From assembly GCA_036897485.1 (NCBI GenBank), contig JAYMTF010000429.1, forward strand, positions 1-36,666: a stretch of DNA of 36,666 bases, read 5' to 3'. The position numbers were made by a program, and so were the translations under genes. Position 1 is the first letter of the stretch. Each line of letters begins with the position of its first letter. The DNA is from Pelargonium nanum. Lineage: Eukaryota > Streptophyta > Magnoliopsida > Geraniales > Geraniaceae. This document shows positions 14,727 to 24,887 of the stretch, one piece after another. The notes below the pieces were generated by a model. The model saw nothing but the letters and a program-made list of their open reading frames with translations. It was not told the origin of the DNA and did no database searches.

Positions 14727-17700
14727 CTACTTAGAATTGGAGTTTTGAGCTGCGGAAGATTCTATTGATTGAGCAGGTTGTAAATCATCTGAGTTTGCTC
14801 GAGAAGCTTCCTTTTTCAACTTGGTATTATTGTATGCCGCTACACCTGCAATGGCTGCATAAAATAATAGTGAGGATGTCAGTCCATTTGAGCGCTATTT
14901 CATACAGTTCAACATTCCACTCATAAAGTGCTAGAAACTTCACTGTTGCATTCCCTTTCTTTTTACACAAGAGTTAACGAAAAATATATGTAATGTTATT
15001 AAACAGTATACACCAATTATTGTGTGAAAAATCAATGAACTATGGTGCAATGATCAGTTATAAAAATGACGTCTCTGTCGAATTAGACTGTAGAGCAGGA
15101 TCAGATAAAATGCATGACCCCTATGTTTGGGTACTGATAAAAATGAGAGGAAAACTAATCTAAGGAAAAAATTAGTTACGAAGACAGAGCTCCCTTGTGA
15201 ACTTAATTGAAGAAACTTGAGGGAAATTTTGAAAGTATAAGATCAAACTTGTCAATAAGAGACTAAGTTCCTAACAAAAAAAATTCTTCTAATCTTTTAC
15301 CCCTGAACCTATCAATGGTCCAAATGCAGCTATAGGTGAACAAGGAATGAACTCATGTAGTAAGACTGTAAGAGAAGCTTGAAGTCTGAGGAGGGAAACT
15401 ATGTAGAATGTCTTAAGGCTCTAACTCAATACCAATTGGCTGTAAGTGTTGAGAATTGAGACCCAGACTACTTATTCACTAGAAGGAACCTCACACACTT
15501 GATGTGAAATCAGCAATAAACTCAAGTTTAAACAATGTGAGACCCAGACTATTTAAGCATCAGATCTTCCTAGAATAAGACTCGTGATTAGACATTGCAG
15601 ATATAAGTAAATTGCTATTGGAATCAGCAATAAACAGCCAGAAACAGTCACAAGCCATCTAAGGAGATGTGCAGGTTCCATATTGAATAGCAGTATAGCA
15701 CTGAGCATGAATGAGACACTTACCAATGCCATAACCTAACAGATTAATTAGTGTCAATTTTGTATCTGCAAACAGAATGGCTGACAGTATGACAACCACC
15801 CAATCCTTGACGACGCCAGCAACACGAATAGTTAGAGCACTTGTATGTGTGATCACCAGAAAAACTGATAGGTTGAGTGCAAAAGTACAGAGAGAATTGA
15901 GAGTAAGCATAAGGGGTTGTATGTTCCAATTTCCATGGGCTTCCATCTTCGGTTTCTCTAGAAAGATCCATGGGATGAAAAGACAAAGAGCACTGCATAG
16001 TAAATTGCACAAGTGAGATTTTTGTACATGGAAACAGAAAGAAACGGGTATGGGAACTAATATGAATAATGTAATACCTGCAGGGACTGACATAGTACAT
16101 GAGGGAAATAGGATTTAACTTGATTCCCTTCCTCTTAACCAGAATCTCCATCAATATAAGTCTTAAGGCTTCTCCAACAACACCACCCATTTGATAAACA
16201 ACCCCAATCCAGCTGATATTTATCTCCCCGTATGAAGCCACTAGTACACCAAAGCTTATTACTGACATTATTAAAAGCATTCTGCAGCTCATTATCTCCA
16301 GCCCAGCAGCTACTCCAAGAACGAAAACCGCCACAGGCACTGCAAACATCATTTAAGGAATCAGGAAGGATATCAGAATGAGTCGTTATAATGAATCTGA
16401 TAAGGATTAAGGAGCACACAATTGTTGAAGAATCTGGGTGTAAAGCTAGAGCTGAATTAAGACCGAGCATACAGATAGATAACTGCGCTAAGTAATACTG
16501 ATAAATACACTTACTAACTGCCTTCAACATCTGTGCAAAGGCAACAGAAATATACAGGTAGGCTGTATTCCCTAGCCAAAGAGTCATTGCGAACATTGCA
16601 CTGATAGGGATAACTGATGTGGTATATCTGCATTTTCAGAAGTTCATTAGATTCAAGGAGGAAGAACAGTGCTTTTATTAATAAATAGACCAGGATTAAG
16701 GTTAAACACTTGCTAAACAACAACAATAACAACATTTTCCTAAACTATGTTGGGGTTGGCTACATGAAATGTGCATCAAAACTATTTAGATACCTCCGCA
16801 TGTAATCTTCTTCAGACTTCTTCCTATCTAGTGTCATATTTTCTGTTAAGTCTTGTACCATGTCTTTCTGTATTGTTTCTTGCACTTAAACTCATGATCA
16901 ACAATTAGTGCAACAAACTATAGAAAAATGGGTCCTGCACCGCATGGTGAAGCTCTCCAAGCAACACAGACCCATGCCAAATAAAATTTAAACAAAAAAT
17001 CAACCACATGGTTCAAATCTTTGCATATTAACCCTTGGGATTTGGAAGGGCGCCTCACATAAAGTATGGCTGATGGAAATTGTTAATTACTCTACCTAGA
17101 CTAGATTCATCACTACCCATCTATACGCCAGTAAGGGGGCATTAGAAAGCAAACAGCCTATTATCATCGTTCTGGCCATTCTAACTCTTAAGGAAAGAAT
17201 ATCCTAAAACCTTCAGCTAAGAGAGAACATATTGTCATCTCACTGACTGACTTATGCAACCAACCTAATAACACCATGCATTTTTCGTACGTGCCAAATT
17301 CAACCTATGGAGCTTTACCTTGACTCCCCCAAATGTTTATTTGCTACTCTTTTACCTTAGAAGTGTCATTGGTTAAGAAGCATGCAAATGAGCCAACAAA
17401 AGAAAATGGCAATTAGTATTTCTCATTAATAACTAGCATGATATATATGTATTTTACATAACAAACTAACGATCCAGCAGATTCAACACCAGATAAAAGG
17501 AGAGGGTAGTCCTTTTATCACTTACATTTCTGCAGTCATCCCTTGCTCAACCTTCATAATCTGCAGGGTGCAGGGAGAAAGAAGTTATCACTTGCCACCA
17601 AAGAAAGGAATATATATATATATATATAATGACATGCCAGGCCCCATCCATTATAAGTATTTCAGAAGTTTACCTTGAGTCCTTTGGTCAGTACAAAACA

Positions 17701-19901
17701 TAATACCGAGGAGAAGACCATGTGAAGTAGAGTCAATCCAAGGGGATAAGGGAAGTTCATTTCCTTGGATGATAAAACCCACTGCATAAAATAATTTTAG
17801 AAGATAAACCTGTGTCAGTAGTGTAGTTAGTCCACATATAACAGGCCTCATCACCTCATTTTATCAAATCATTACTACCCAGGTCAATAAAGAAAGTTGA
17901 TAATCTTACAGTGGTCAGGACAGAGATTATATTATTAAACTTTAGGGAACAGGATTCAAATACAACGATGACATATATGCTAGGTCCTGACTCAGTGCAC
18001 AAACTTGATTCATACAAAAATATACAACTCAAATGGCATAAAAGAACAGCAAGCTTCAATTAATCAATTTGAAAAGAAGACACAATCTTAACTGGGTAGA
18101 AGTCTAATCAAACATCAAAGTTAACAACAGTCACAGGATTATTGAGTCTCTAAATTTTCTTTTCAAATGCTTTCGAAAACACTTCATGCATCTTGCTCAC
18201 TGAAATGACCATGAAAGGGTACTCTTAACTCTAACCAATGTTTCTAGTACAATAATTTGAACAAGAAGTGTTAATAAGATTAAACTCTGTCCTAGAGTAA
18301 GCAAAAGGGAACTATTAACGAGGGATAACTGATTGGAATCCTAAAGTAGAATATGCTTGTGATTATCTTTTTCCAAGTAGTAGACCTGGTGAAATGAAAC
18401 AAGCATTAACAGCTAAAACTCATTGGCTTCCCTTATTTATATTATCTTATATTATTTGCCGATTAATATCATGATGAAAAGATGTCCATCTTGCAGGTTA
18501 AGCCATCAGCAAGTGGTTTCTTCTGTAGCAGAACATTCTCAATCCTTTACTTTTCGTCAGGACATTCTGGCACCTAATAAGTTGATGCTTCAGTGAAATC
18601 ATTTCTATGACCATGCTTATAGTTATTTTGATCCCTAAGCAAAATATCATTTGCTGACAGTTGACATGTTAAATTTAGATGTGGATCTGAGTCCCTTCCA
18701 TCCAATCACATAGATGAAAGTTATTCAACGTCATTCATCCATCTTGTTAAGGAAGAACAATTTCTTTTGGTCCGATGGCAGGGCCATACAACAAAAACTC
18801 TCCATCCCACAGAGCAGGAACCTCAATAACATTCCTGGTCTTTGAAATGACACAAATAGACTTCACCACTCGAACCAACTAGTACCATCATGATATCTGA
18901 TTAAACTATACTTCCATCTTTTTCACGAAAAGAAAAGAAAAATTGTACACTTTTTCCTTGCTAAGTTTTCTTATAACAAATTGTAAACTGAGGCAAGATA
19001 CCTAGAAGTAGCCAGAAAGATCACGACCTCAACAACCATTTTCTCACAACTTTACCCCACTTTCAAGGTTTATCAGTTTGGAAATCATAGGAATGGCATT
19101 GAGATTAGCATTACTCATCCATAACTTTTCAGTGGTTCCATTACTTATATAATTTTTACGGTTTAGAAAATGGTCTGCCATGACCAATACCAGAGTTAGG
19201 CATTGACATTTCAACAATACAGAGAATGTGCATATAATGGCATGCCATCTGGCATCTACTTCTCTGAAATGCCATCAAACCTCAGTCTCCATCCAAGGGA
19301 TAAAAGTCAAATTCTCTGTTAATCCTACAAAATGTGCTCTCCCCAAATAAACCAAACCCCAAATCAGCAACTATTCCTTTAAGCAAAGCACAAAACTAAT
19401 CTCAGACTGAGCCATTGCCTATATAGTTTCAGTTACTTTCCAGGAGAGGAGAACCTTGATATATATGTATATACAAAAAGATCCTCTAATTTCCAATAAA
19501 TCTTGCTTGCCATATTTTCTCAGTAACCAAACATCTCCAATTTATGATACTTGCCCACATTTTCCCGGTAAACAAACAAGTCCAATCTTTCTTTGCCCAC
19601 AGTTACGGGTAGCCAGAACATTTCCAAAATATTCCCCTAAAACCAAAATTTTCCAGGAATACTCTCTTGCCCAAATTCCCAGTAACCAAACAAGAACAGC
19701 AAAAATCAAATTCAATCGTCTACATTAACGAAGCATGGACCAGAACAGCAAAATGCGAGGCGAAAAATGAAGAGATCCAGGAGAATTTAGGATTGTTACC
19801 TTGTTGAAGAAGATCTGGCCGCTTGAGAGAGCGATGTAGAGAAGAAGGTAAGCGTAGGTTAGCACTTCATCTTTGAAGAAACCTCTAATCCGATCCGCCA
19901 T
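14727..19901 (-). CDS. Probable sugar-phosphate/phosphate translocator (TPT family, At3g14410-like)
   Basis: Seven coding exons on the minus strand: 19901-19800, 17781-17674, 17560-17526, 16627-16515, 16339-16078, 15992-15724, 14854-14727. All junctions are in frame and GT-AG, giving 338 aa. It belongs to the drug/metabolite-transporter superfamily (TPT domain), membrane proteins with about ten helices that exchange phosphorylated sugars or nucleotide sugars. Visible features are the start MADRIRGFFKDEVLTYAYLL, FNKWVLSSKEMNFPYPL, TLWLGNTAYLYISVAFAQML, the family segment LVASYGEINISWIGVVYQ, KLNPISLMYYVSPCSAL, and TSALTIRVAGVVKDWVVV near the end. The C-terminus (KLKKEASR) has the basic Lys motif typical of these Golgi/ER-resident members. 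There is no chloroplast transit peptide, so an endomembrane location is inferred; the substrate is unknown. The ATG at 19899-19901 is used because the upstream in-frame start is TTG. Intron 1 is about 2 kb. Confidence 0.94.
16715..16880 (-). mobile_element. LINE 3'-end remnant in a translocator intron
   Basis: Read on the minus strand, a stretch resembling the end of an RTE-like ORF (NMTLDRKKSEEDY) leads into GTAGCCAACCCCAACATAG and then a (TTG)n-like tail (16715-16734). This matches the typical 3' terminus of plant RTE LINEs, which end in TTG repeats. It is short and decayed, in the same orientation as the host gene. Confidence 0.6.
17782..19799 (-). other. Translocator intron 1, about 2 kb
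   Basis: Runs from donor AAG|GTAACA to acceptor TTATGCAG. I recognise no second gene or element in it. The 90-codon plus-strand frame at 19456-19728 has no recognisable domain and overlaps exon 1 flank, so it is disregarded. Confidence 0.6.
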
Positions 19902-20779
19902 TGTCGTCGCTTCAATTGCTCTAAACCCAAATTTTCCCTCTGCCTCCAAAGCTAGATTGTACGGTTCTGGGTCTATTCGAGTTCAGTCTCTAAGCTTTTT
20001 CTTTTTCTCTTGAAAATTGAAAAAGCCAGAGAAATAGGGTCGACAATCTGTGTTCTGTTCATGAAGCTAAACCATGGTCTCTTTCTGCAAATTAAATATT
20101 GGCAGACAAAGATGACAACAGATATGCTAGAAAATCAAGAAAAATCAAGAAAAATCACCAACACCATTTCTAAAAATAAATGGTTTATCCAAAAACTGCT
20201 AAAAATAATAGAAAATCCAAAAACCGCTAAAAATTGAATATTTTGCTCTTGAAAATTACCCACTTCGCAAAACAATCTGATTTCAATCCATAATTTTATT
20301 GTAAATGAGTTGAGTTTGTTGAGGTCAGCTCAAATTCGTAAATCTTGAAACTGAGTTTAAATTTTGTTAATTTTCACCAAATTTGAGTCATAATGGAGGA
20401 TTTTGGTGAAACTTTATTTAAATAAATAAATAAAAATTATTAAGACATATTTGAGTGGTATGTAGTAAAAATTATAAAATATTGGATCTTTCGATTATTA
20501 TCATTTTTGGAAAAAAAATTATTATATAAATTTAATGTATGCTGCATGAGTTTACTTTGCATTTACGTACAAAATTTGCATACTAGATTTTAAATTTACA
20601 CTCTTAGAATTACTAAATTTAACTTATTATGTACATAAACTATTCTTAATGTACTTGAGCAGTTTTAGTGATCCGTGTATAACATAAAAAAATTCACATA
20701 TCGTATAATGCATGAGACACAAACTGGTATATATTAAAATTAGTACCGTCACAAGTTAAAATCGTTATAAATATGAAAT
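19902..20779. other. Translocator promoter region and spacer
   Basis: The translocator 5' UTR and promoter, then AT-rich spacer leading to the RING pseudogene. From about 20640 the sequence becomes similar to 22215-22330 (shared ACTTGAGC, TTCACAT and AATGCATGAGA blocks), so it is the downstream flank of the RING-gene duplication. Confidence 0.55.
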
Positions 20780-21449
20780 CTAAGAATAAGTAGCAGGAAT
20801 GGGAAAGCGGCACAAAGGACAAGATCGAGACGAAATTAACCATCGGACAATACAATAGTTGTGAAAGAAATGCGAGCGAGGTAATCGAAGGGCCATCGTC
20901 CCGACCTTGAGCTGGTCCAAACAAATACAACACTCGCAATTAGTAGAAGAAACACAAATTCTTTGTTGACCTAGTTTCGACTTCAACACCGTCACAGTAC
21001 TCTTACCATCTTCCGAAACATATTCTTGTTCCCAATCTTCTTCCGGAATGAAATAGGGGCTTTGCCGCCATATCCTTGGCGGATGGTGGAGAAATAAAAA
21101 TATCTTGTGATAAAATGATCGGATTTGAAAATCTCGTGATAATTTTCTTCAATCATAGAGTAAAGTTGTTAAGAGCTAACATCTCGGTCATGCGAAGATA
21201 ATTCATGAGCTACATAGAAATGGAAATTATATTCGATGACAATTGAAAATTGATCAAATGTAAATATACAATCATGTTTCTGAATCAAATCGTCATACTC
21301 ATCGTCGGGTTTATGAGAGGTAGAGACTTGTGACGAAGACGAGGTCGAAGAAATTCATGTTCATGATTGATGTCATCCGCCTCGAAGACTAGGAATGTGA
21401 AGGATAGTCCTCCATCCATAGTAACTTGTACCATTCTTTGCTTCTCTTT
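20780..21449 (-). pseudogene. RING-H2 pseudogene, broken tandem copy of the gene at 22359
   Basis: Aligns throughout with the intact RING gene but uses three frames. The 5' part (KEKQRMVQVTMDGGLSFTF) lies in one frame to about 21290. The middle (AHELSSHDRDVSS, then TAA at 21169-21171) is in a second. The 3' part (NCECCICLDQLK to RFPIPATYS) is in the third, ending at 20780. The initiator position has no ATG equivalent. In the RING domain the Cys equivalent to residue 203 is Arg (LPRSHFFH), removing a zinc ligand. At least one stop and two frameshifts make a normal product impossible. Parts of the flanks are duplicated too. Confidence 0.85.
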
Positions 21450-22358
21450 AAAACAGGAAACAAAAACAAAACAAAACCAAAGAGGAAGCACAGTTGATAT
21501 ATGGATGGTTTATCCGTTTATATATTTATAAAGCACTATAAAATACTAATCTAATTATACAAGTCAAATAACAATAAATTGCTTTCCTAAAAAAACAAGA
21601 AACCGTTGCTATAGTACTCACTATATTAAAATACTACTTTAAATAAAACACTTTAGTTTGTAAAACTATATTGCAAAAACAAGAAAAGAGTGTCGTTTTA
21701 TTAAATTTGTAACTTTCACAGCACGAAACCATTTTATACAACCGTTGGTTGCTGTTGATGGCTAATTATATTATCTGGGCCTGACTTGAGGAATAGAATC
21801 CTCAATCCTGAGCTATTGGACCTTTATGCTCGATTTGTTAAGCAAATAAGCCCAATAATATTTTGGATTTTGGGAATGATAATGTTTGAGAAACACCTAA
21901 TTGTCTTGATTGCTAACGTTCATCAGTTGAGCGACAAGGGTTAGCTCTGCCTTGTTAATTCAAATAACCCACATCATACCGTCAACAGAAATATCGAACT
22001 CAATACCTCAAAAGAAATTCAAATCGCCCGAACCATTTGGTCACACCTGCATTATTGGTAAATGCTTTGTATTTAGAAAAATATGATTCTTTTACTAATT
22101 TTTTTTAATTATTTTCATCCAACAAAATAACATTAATATATAAGTCTACGCATTTTCAATATTTCTATTGTAACAAAAAATAAATCAAATCTTTATTCGA
22201 AACAATATATAATATGCGGCTCTTATTGCACTTGAGCGGCTCCATATCTAACAATAAAAGTTCACATGCCGTGCAATGCATGAGATAGAAACCATTTACA
22301 CTAAAAGGGAGTAACCTCATAAGTCAATTTTTCTAAATAAGTAATGTAGGGTAGGAAT
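21450..22358. other. Spacer between the RING pseudogene and RING gene
   Basis: Left end is the duplicated promoter of the pseudogene (TATATATTTATA near 21518-21530). At 21863-21924 there is a block nearly identical to part of the glycolate oxidase upstream region. The right end is the 3' flank of the intact RING gene. No gene seen. Confidence 0.5.
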
Positions 22359-23063
22359 TTAAGAATAAGTAGTAGGGATAGGAAAGCGGCACAAAGGACA
22401 AGATGGAGACGTAACTAACCATCGGACAATGCAATAGTTGTGAAAGAAATGCGAGCAAGGCAAGCGAATAGCGAAGGTCCGGACCTTGAGTTGGTCCAAA
22501 CAAATACTGCACTCGCAATTAGCAGAAGAAACAACAATACTTTGTTGACCTGGCCTCGACTTCTCCACCGTTATAGCACTCTTTCCATCTTCTGAAACAT
22601 ATTCTATTTCCCCATCTTCTTCGGCATTGAAATAGGGGCTCTGTCGCCATCCTTTACGGGTGGTGGAGAAATACACATATCTAGTGGTGTTGGTGGTGTA
22701 ATTACTAGGGTTGGAATATTCATCGACGATAGAACAAAATTGTTGGGTGCAAATATCTCGATCCTCGGAAGATAATCCATGAGCTAGATGGGAATGAAAT
22801 TCTTTTTTGATAGCAGTGGGAAGTAGACTGGGTCTAAATACTAAATTACGTCTCAGAATCAAATCGCAAGTGTCGTCATCAGGATTGATGATATCATAAT
22901 ATACGAAGCGGGCACTAATGAAAGGGATAGGATTAGGAAGGTGAAGGGGTTGAAGAAAACGATGAGTGGCATCATCATCAGCCTCAAAGACTGCGAATTC
23001 GTAGGATAGTCCTCCATTGATGGTAACTTGTACCGTTCTGAGCTTCTCTTTATTATCTCCCAT
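22359..23063 (-). CDS. RING-H2 finger protein, probable E3 ubiquitin ligase
   Basis: Single-exon gene of 234 codons plus stop, ATG at 23061-23063. The C-terminal RING-H2 domain is complete: Cys185-x2-Cys188-x14-Cys203-x-His205-x2-His208-x2-Cys211-x10-Cys222-x2-Cys225, in ECSICLDQLK, LPCSHFFHNYCIVRWL and SCPLCRFPIP. Such domains bind E2 enzymes and direct ubiquitin transfer; the substrate is unknown. The N-terminal 170 residues (TVQVTINGGLSYEFAVFEAD...) match no domain I recognise and probably form a family-specific region. There is no signal peptide or membrane helix, so it is likely soluble. A TATA-like stretch (TATAAATATATAA on the minus strand, about 23133-23146) lies roughly 75 bp upstream. 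It is the intact partner of the pseudogene at 20780-21449. Confidence 0.88.
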   Translation of the reverse strand: MGDNKEKLRTVQVTINGGLSYEFAVFEADDDATHRFLQPLHLPNPIPFISARFVYYDIINPDDDTCDLILRRNLVFRPSLLPTAIKKEFHSHLAHGLSSEDRDICTQQFCSIVDEYSNPSNYTTNTTRYVYFSTTRKGWRQSPYFNAEEDGEIEYVSEDGKSAITVEKSRPGQQSIVVSSANCECSICLDQLKVRTFAIRLPCSHFFHNYCIVRWLVTSPSCPLCRFPIPTTYS

Positions 23064-23139
23064 CTTCTCAAAAACTAAAACTAAAACAAAACCAGAGAGG
23101 AAGCAAGTGACAATGCAGATTAGCTAGGTTTATTATATA

Positions 23140-23250
23140 TTTATACAACAATCTAAAAAACTAGTACTAATCTAATTAGGACTCGAAAAGGAAATACAGT
23201 GAATTCCCAAATCTAATGTAATTTATACAACAATCTAAAAAACTAGTACC
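23140..23250. repeat. 28-bp direct repeat upstream of the RING gene
   Basis: The block starting TTTATACAACAATCTA and ending AACTAGTAC occurs at 23140 and again at 23222, 82 bp apart, identical over about 28 bp. The first copy overlaps the TATA-like region. Confidence 0.75.
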
Positions 23251-23949
23251 ATATTGTTTTGTTAATTCAAAATTAAGAGTGTAATAGAGCCAAATCAAGT
23301 CTTACTTATTCAAGTCTTACAAGTAGAACCAACAATTTGGATGTCAACATGCAATTATATATTTTTTTTATAAGCAACATGCAGTCATATATTTGAAATA
23401 CAAACCCTCTTAAAGCTTATCCATTTTCACCAATTTTCGGGTCAATTCAGATCAAATTTATCAAACAAAAATAATGAGCTCAAATTATTTTTCATAAACC
23501 CAAATTCCATATTGACATAAGTACTTGTTGGGACAAAATGTAGCATTACATCAGAATTTTTTTGGGTCACTGAACATATGGCAAAATTAACAAAAACCTC
23601 AATGTTCAAATAAACACATTTTCCTACCTTACATGCGGTCAAACTATGATAAAACTATGCTAACATCAAAACTCATGCACACAATAATTGATTAATTTTG
23701 ATTATACAAACATTAATTACAAGTTCCACACAAAGTTTTTATCATAATTGGGGCAAAAATTCATACTTACCAAAATCTCTTATATTCGTGACTCCGACCT
23801 ATACATATGTTGTTCACGCTCATATCTGCAAACTTTTTTTGAACTCATCGTATAAACTACTATCACACCTTAAATGTTACACATTTTTCTTTCTTTATAT
23901 CCAAATATGACCACAAACCAAAGACGTTATTAATTATTAAATTCGCTAA

Positions 23950-23983
23950 AAATACTCGTGCACCGCACAGGTGTATAAACTAG
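23950..23983 (+). mobile_element. Helitron-like 3' terminus
   Basis: A short hairpin-forming stretch (CTCGTGCACCGCACAGG, about 23956-23972) is followed after a few bases by ATAAACTAG and then T. Helitrons end in a hairpin close to a CTRR end and insert at an A/T target. The stem is degenerate and I could not identify the matching 5' TC end, so the element length is unknown. Confidence 0.4.
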
Positions 23984-24412
23984 TAAACTACAATAACTCT
24001 TTCTTTATGTAACCTCTCTCCAGAAAGTCGGGCCAAGTTGGACTGATCCATTATCTGATCATAGATTATGGACCGTGAATTAACGGTCCAAATAGACTAA
24101 AAACCCACATATATCACACATGAGAGATATGGAAACATGAGAAAAACGTTTCCGAAAACATCCCCACATCATTGCCTCTTTCTAAAAATATGTATATAAC
24201 ACGAGTGTTCGAAATCTCAGTCATGATATATTGTTGATACTTTGACCTAAGACACAAGATAAATAGATCCGGGCTTATCGACATGGATATAATTATATGA
24301 ACTCATGAGAATTTTGAAGTTAGCCTAGCCCATTTTTCTATTATAAGCCCAACCCAACAGTAAACCTAAATTTAGCTTATTATTTCTGCATATATTGTAG
24401 CTTGAACGCAGC

Positions 24413-24494
24413 ATGTCCTGTCTCTCGACTCTCGTCTCTGCTCGTCAGATCCGATCTCCTTCTTCAAAACTGTACCGCGCAAGGCAAGTCTCAG
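24413..24494 (+). other. Orphan first-exon-like sequence with a presequence-like peptide
   Basis: The ATG at 24413 opens a 27-codon frame (MSCLSTLVSARQIRSPSS, then KLYRARQVS) ending at a good donor, TCAG|GTAATC. The peptide is rich in Ser and Arg and lacks acidic residues, like a mitochondrial targeting sequence. No following coding exon was recognised before the ankyrin gene at 24888. It may be a non-coding leader exon of that gene or a remnant of a lost gene. Confidence 0.3.
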
Positions 24495-24887
24495 GTAATC
24501 GATTACATTTTCTGGCTGTATAAGATTGGATTTGTTGTTAATAGGTTGGCTTTTTGGTTCCGAAACTTGTTTAATTTTTATACAGACCTCGTGCTGATCT
24601 TTGCTTTATCGATCTGGACCTTCCATTCTCTACGCAATTTGAAGATCATTCACAGATCGTCGTTATGGATATGGGCCGGCTTTTATCATATTCGGATCTG
24701 GCCCAGCCGGATCTAGACCGGCTTCCCGCCAGTTATTTGATCACCAACATCATCACTATAAGTAAGAGACTGGTTCTCCGATCCTCCGATCCTTCAAAAA
24801 CTCATATCCTAAATATTTCTATTTCCTTCTTTTCCTCTGTGAAACTCTCTCTCTCTACATTTTCCATTCTAATTTTCCCGCTTCACC

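Larger units (their letters stand above)
23064..24412. other. Intergenic region left of the ankyrin gene
   Basis: RING promoter and the 28-bp repeat at the left, then AT-rich DNA that may belong to a non-autonomous Helitron ending at 23983. It also has a perfect 7-bp-stem inverted repeat (GGACCGT...ACGGTCC) at about 24069-24088. No gene seen. Confidence 0.5.

Noticed and set aside
15744-16352. 202-codon minus-strand frame treated as a single exon
   Set aside because: The first part is real translocator exon 5, but it then reads through the intron and exon 6 in the wrong frame.
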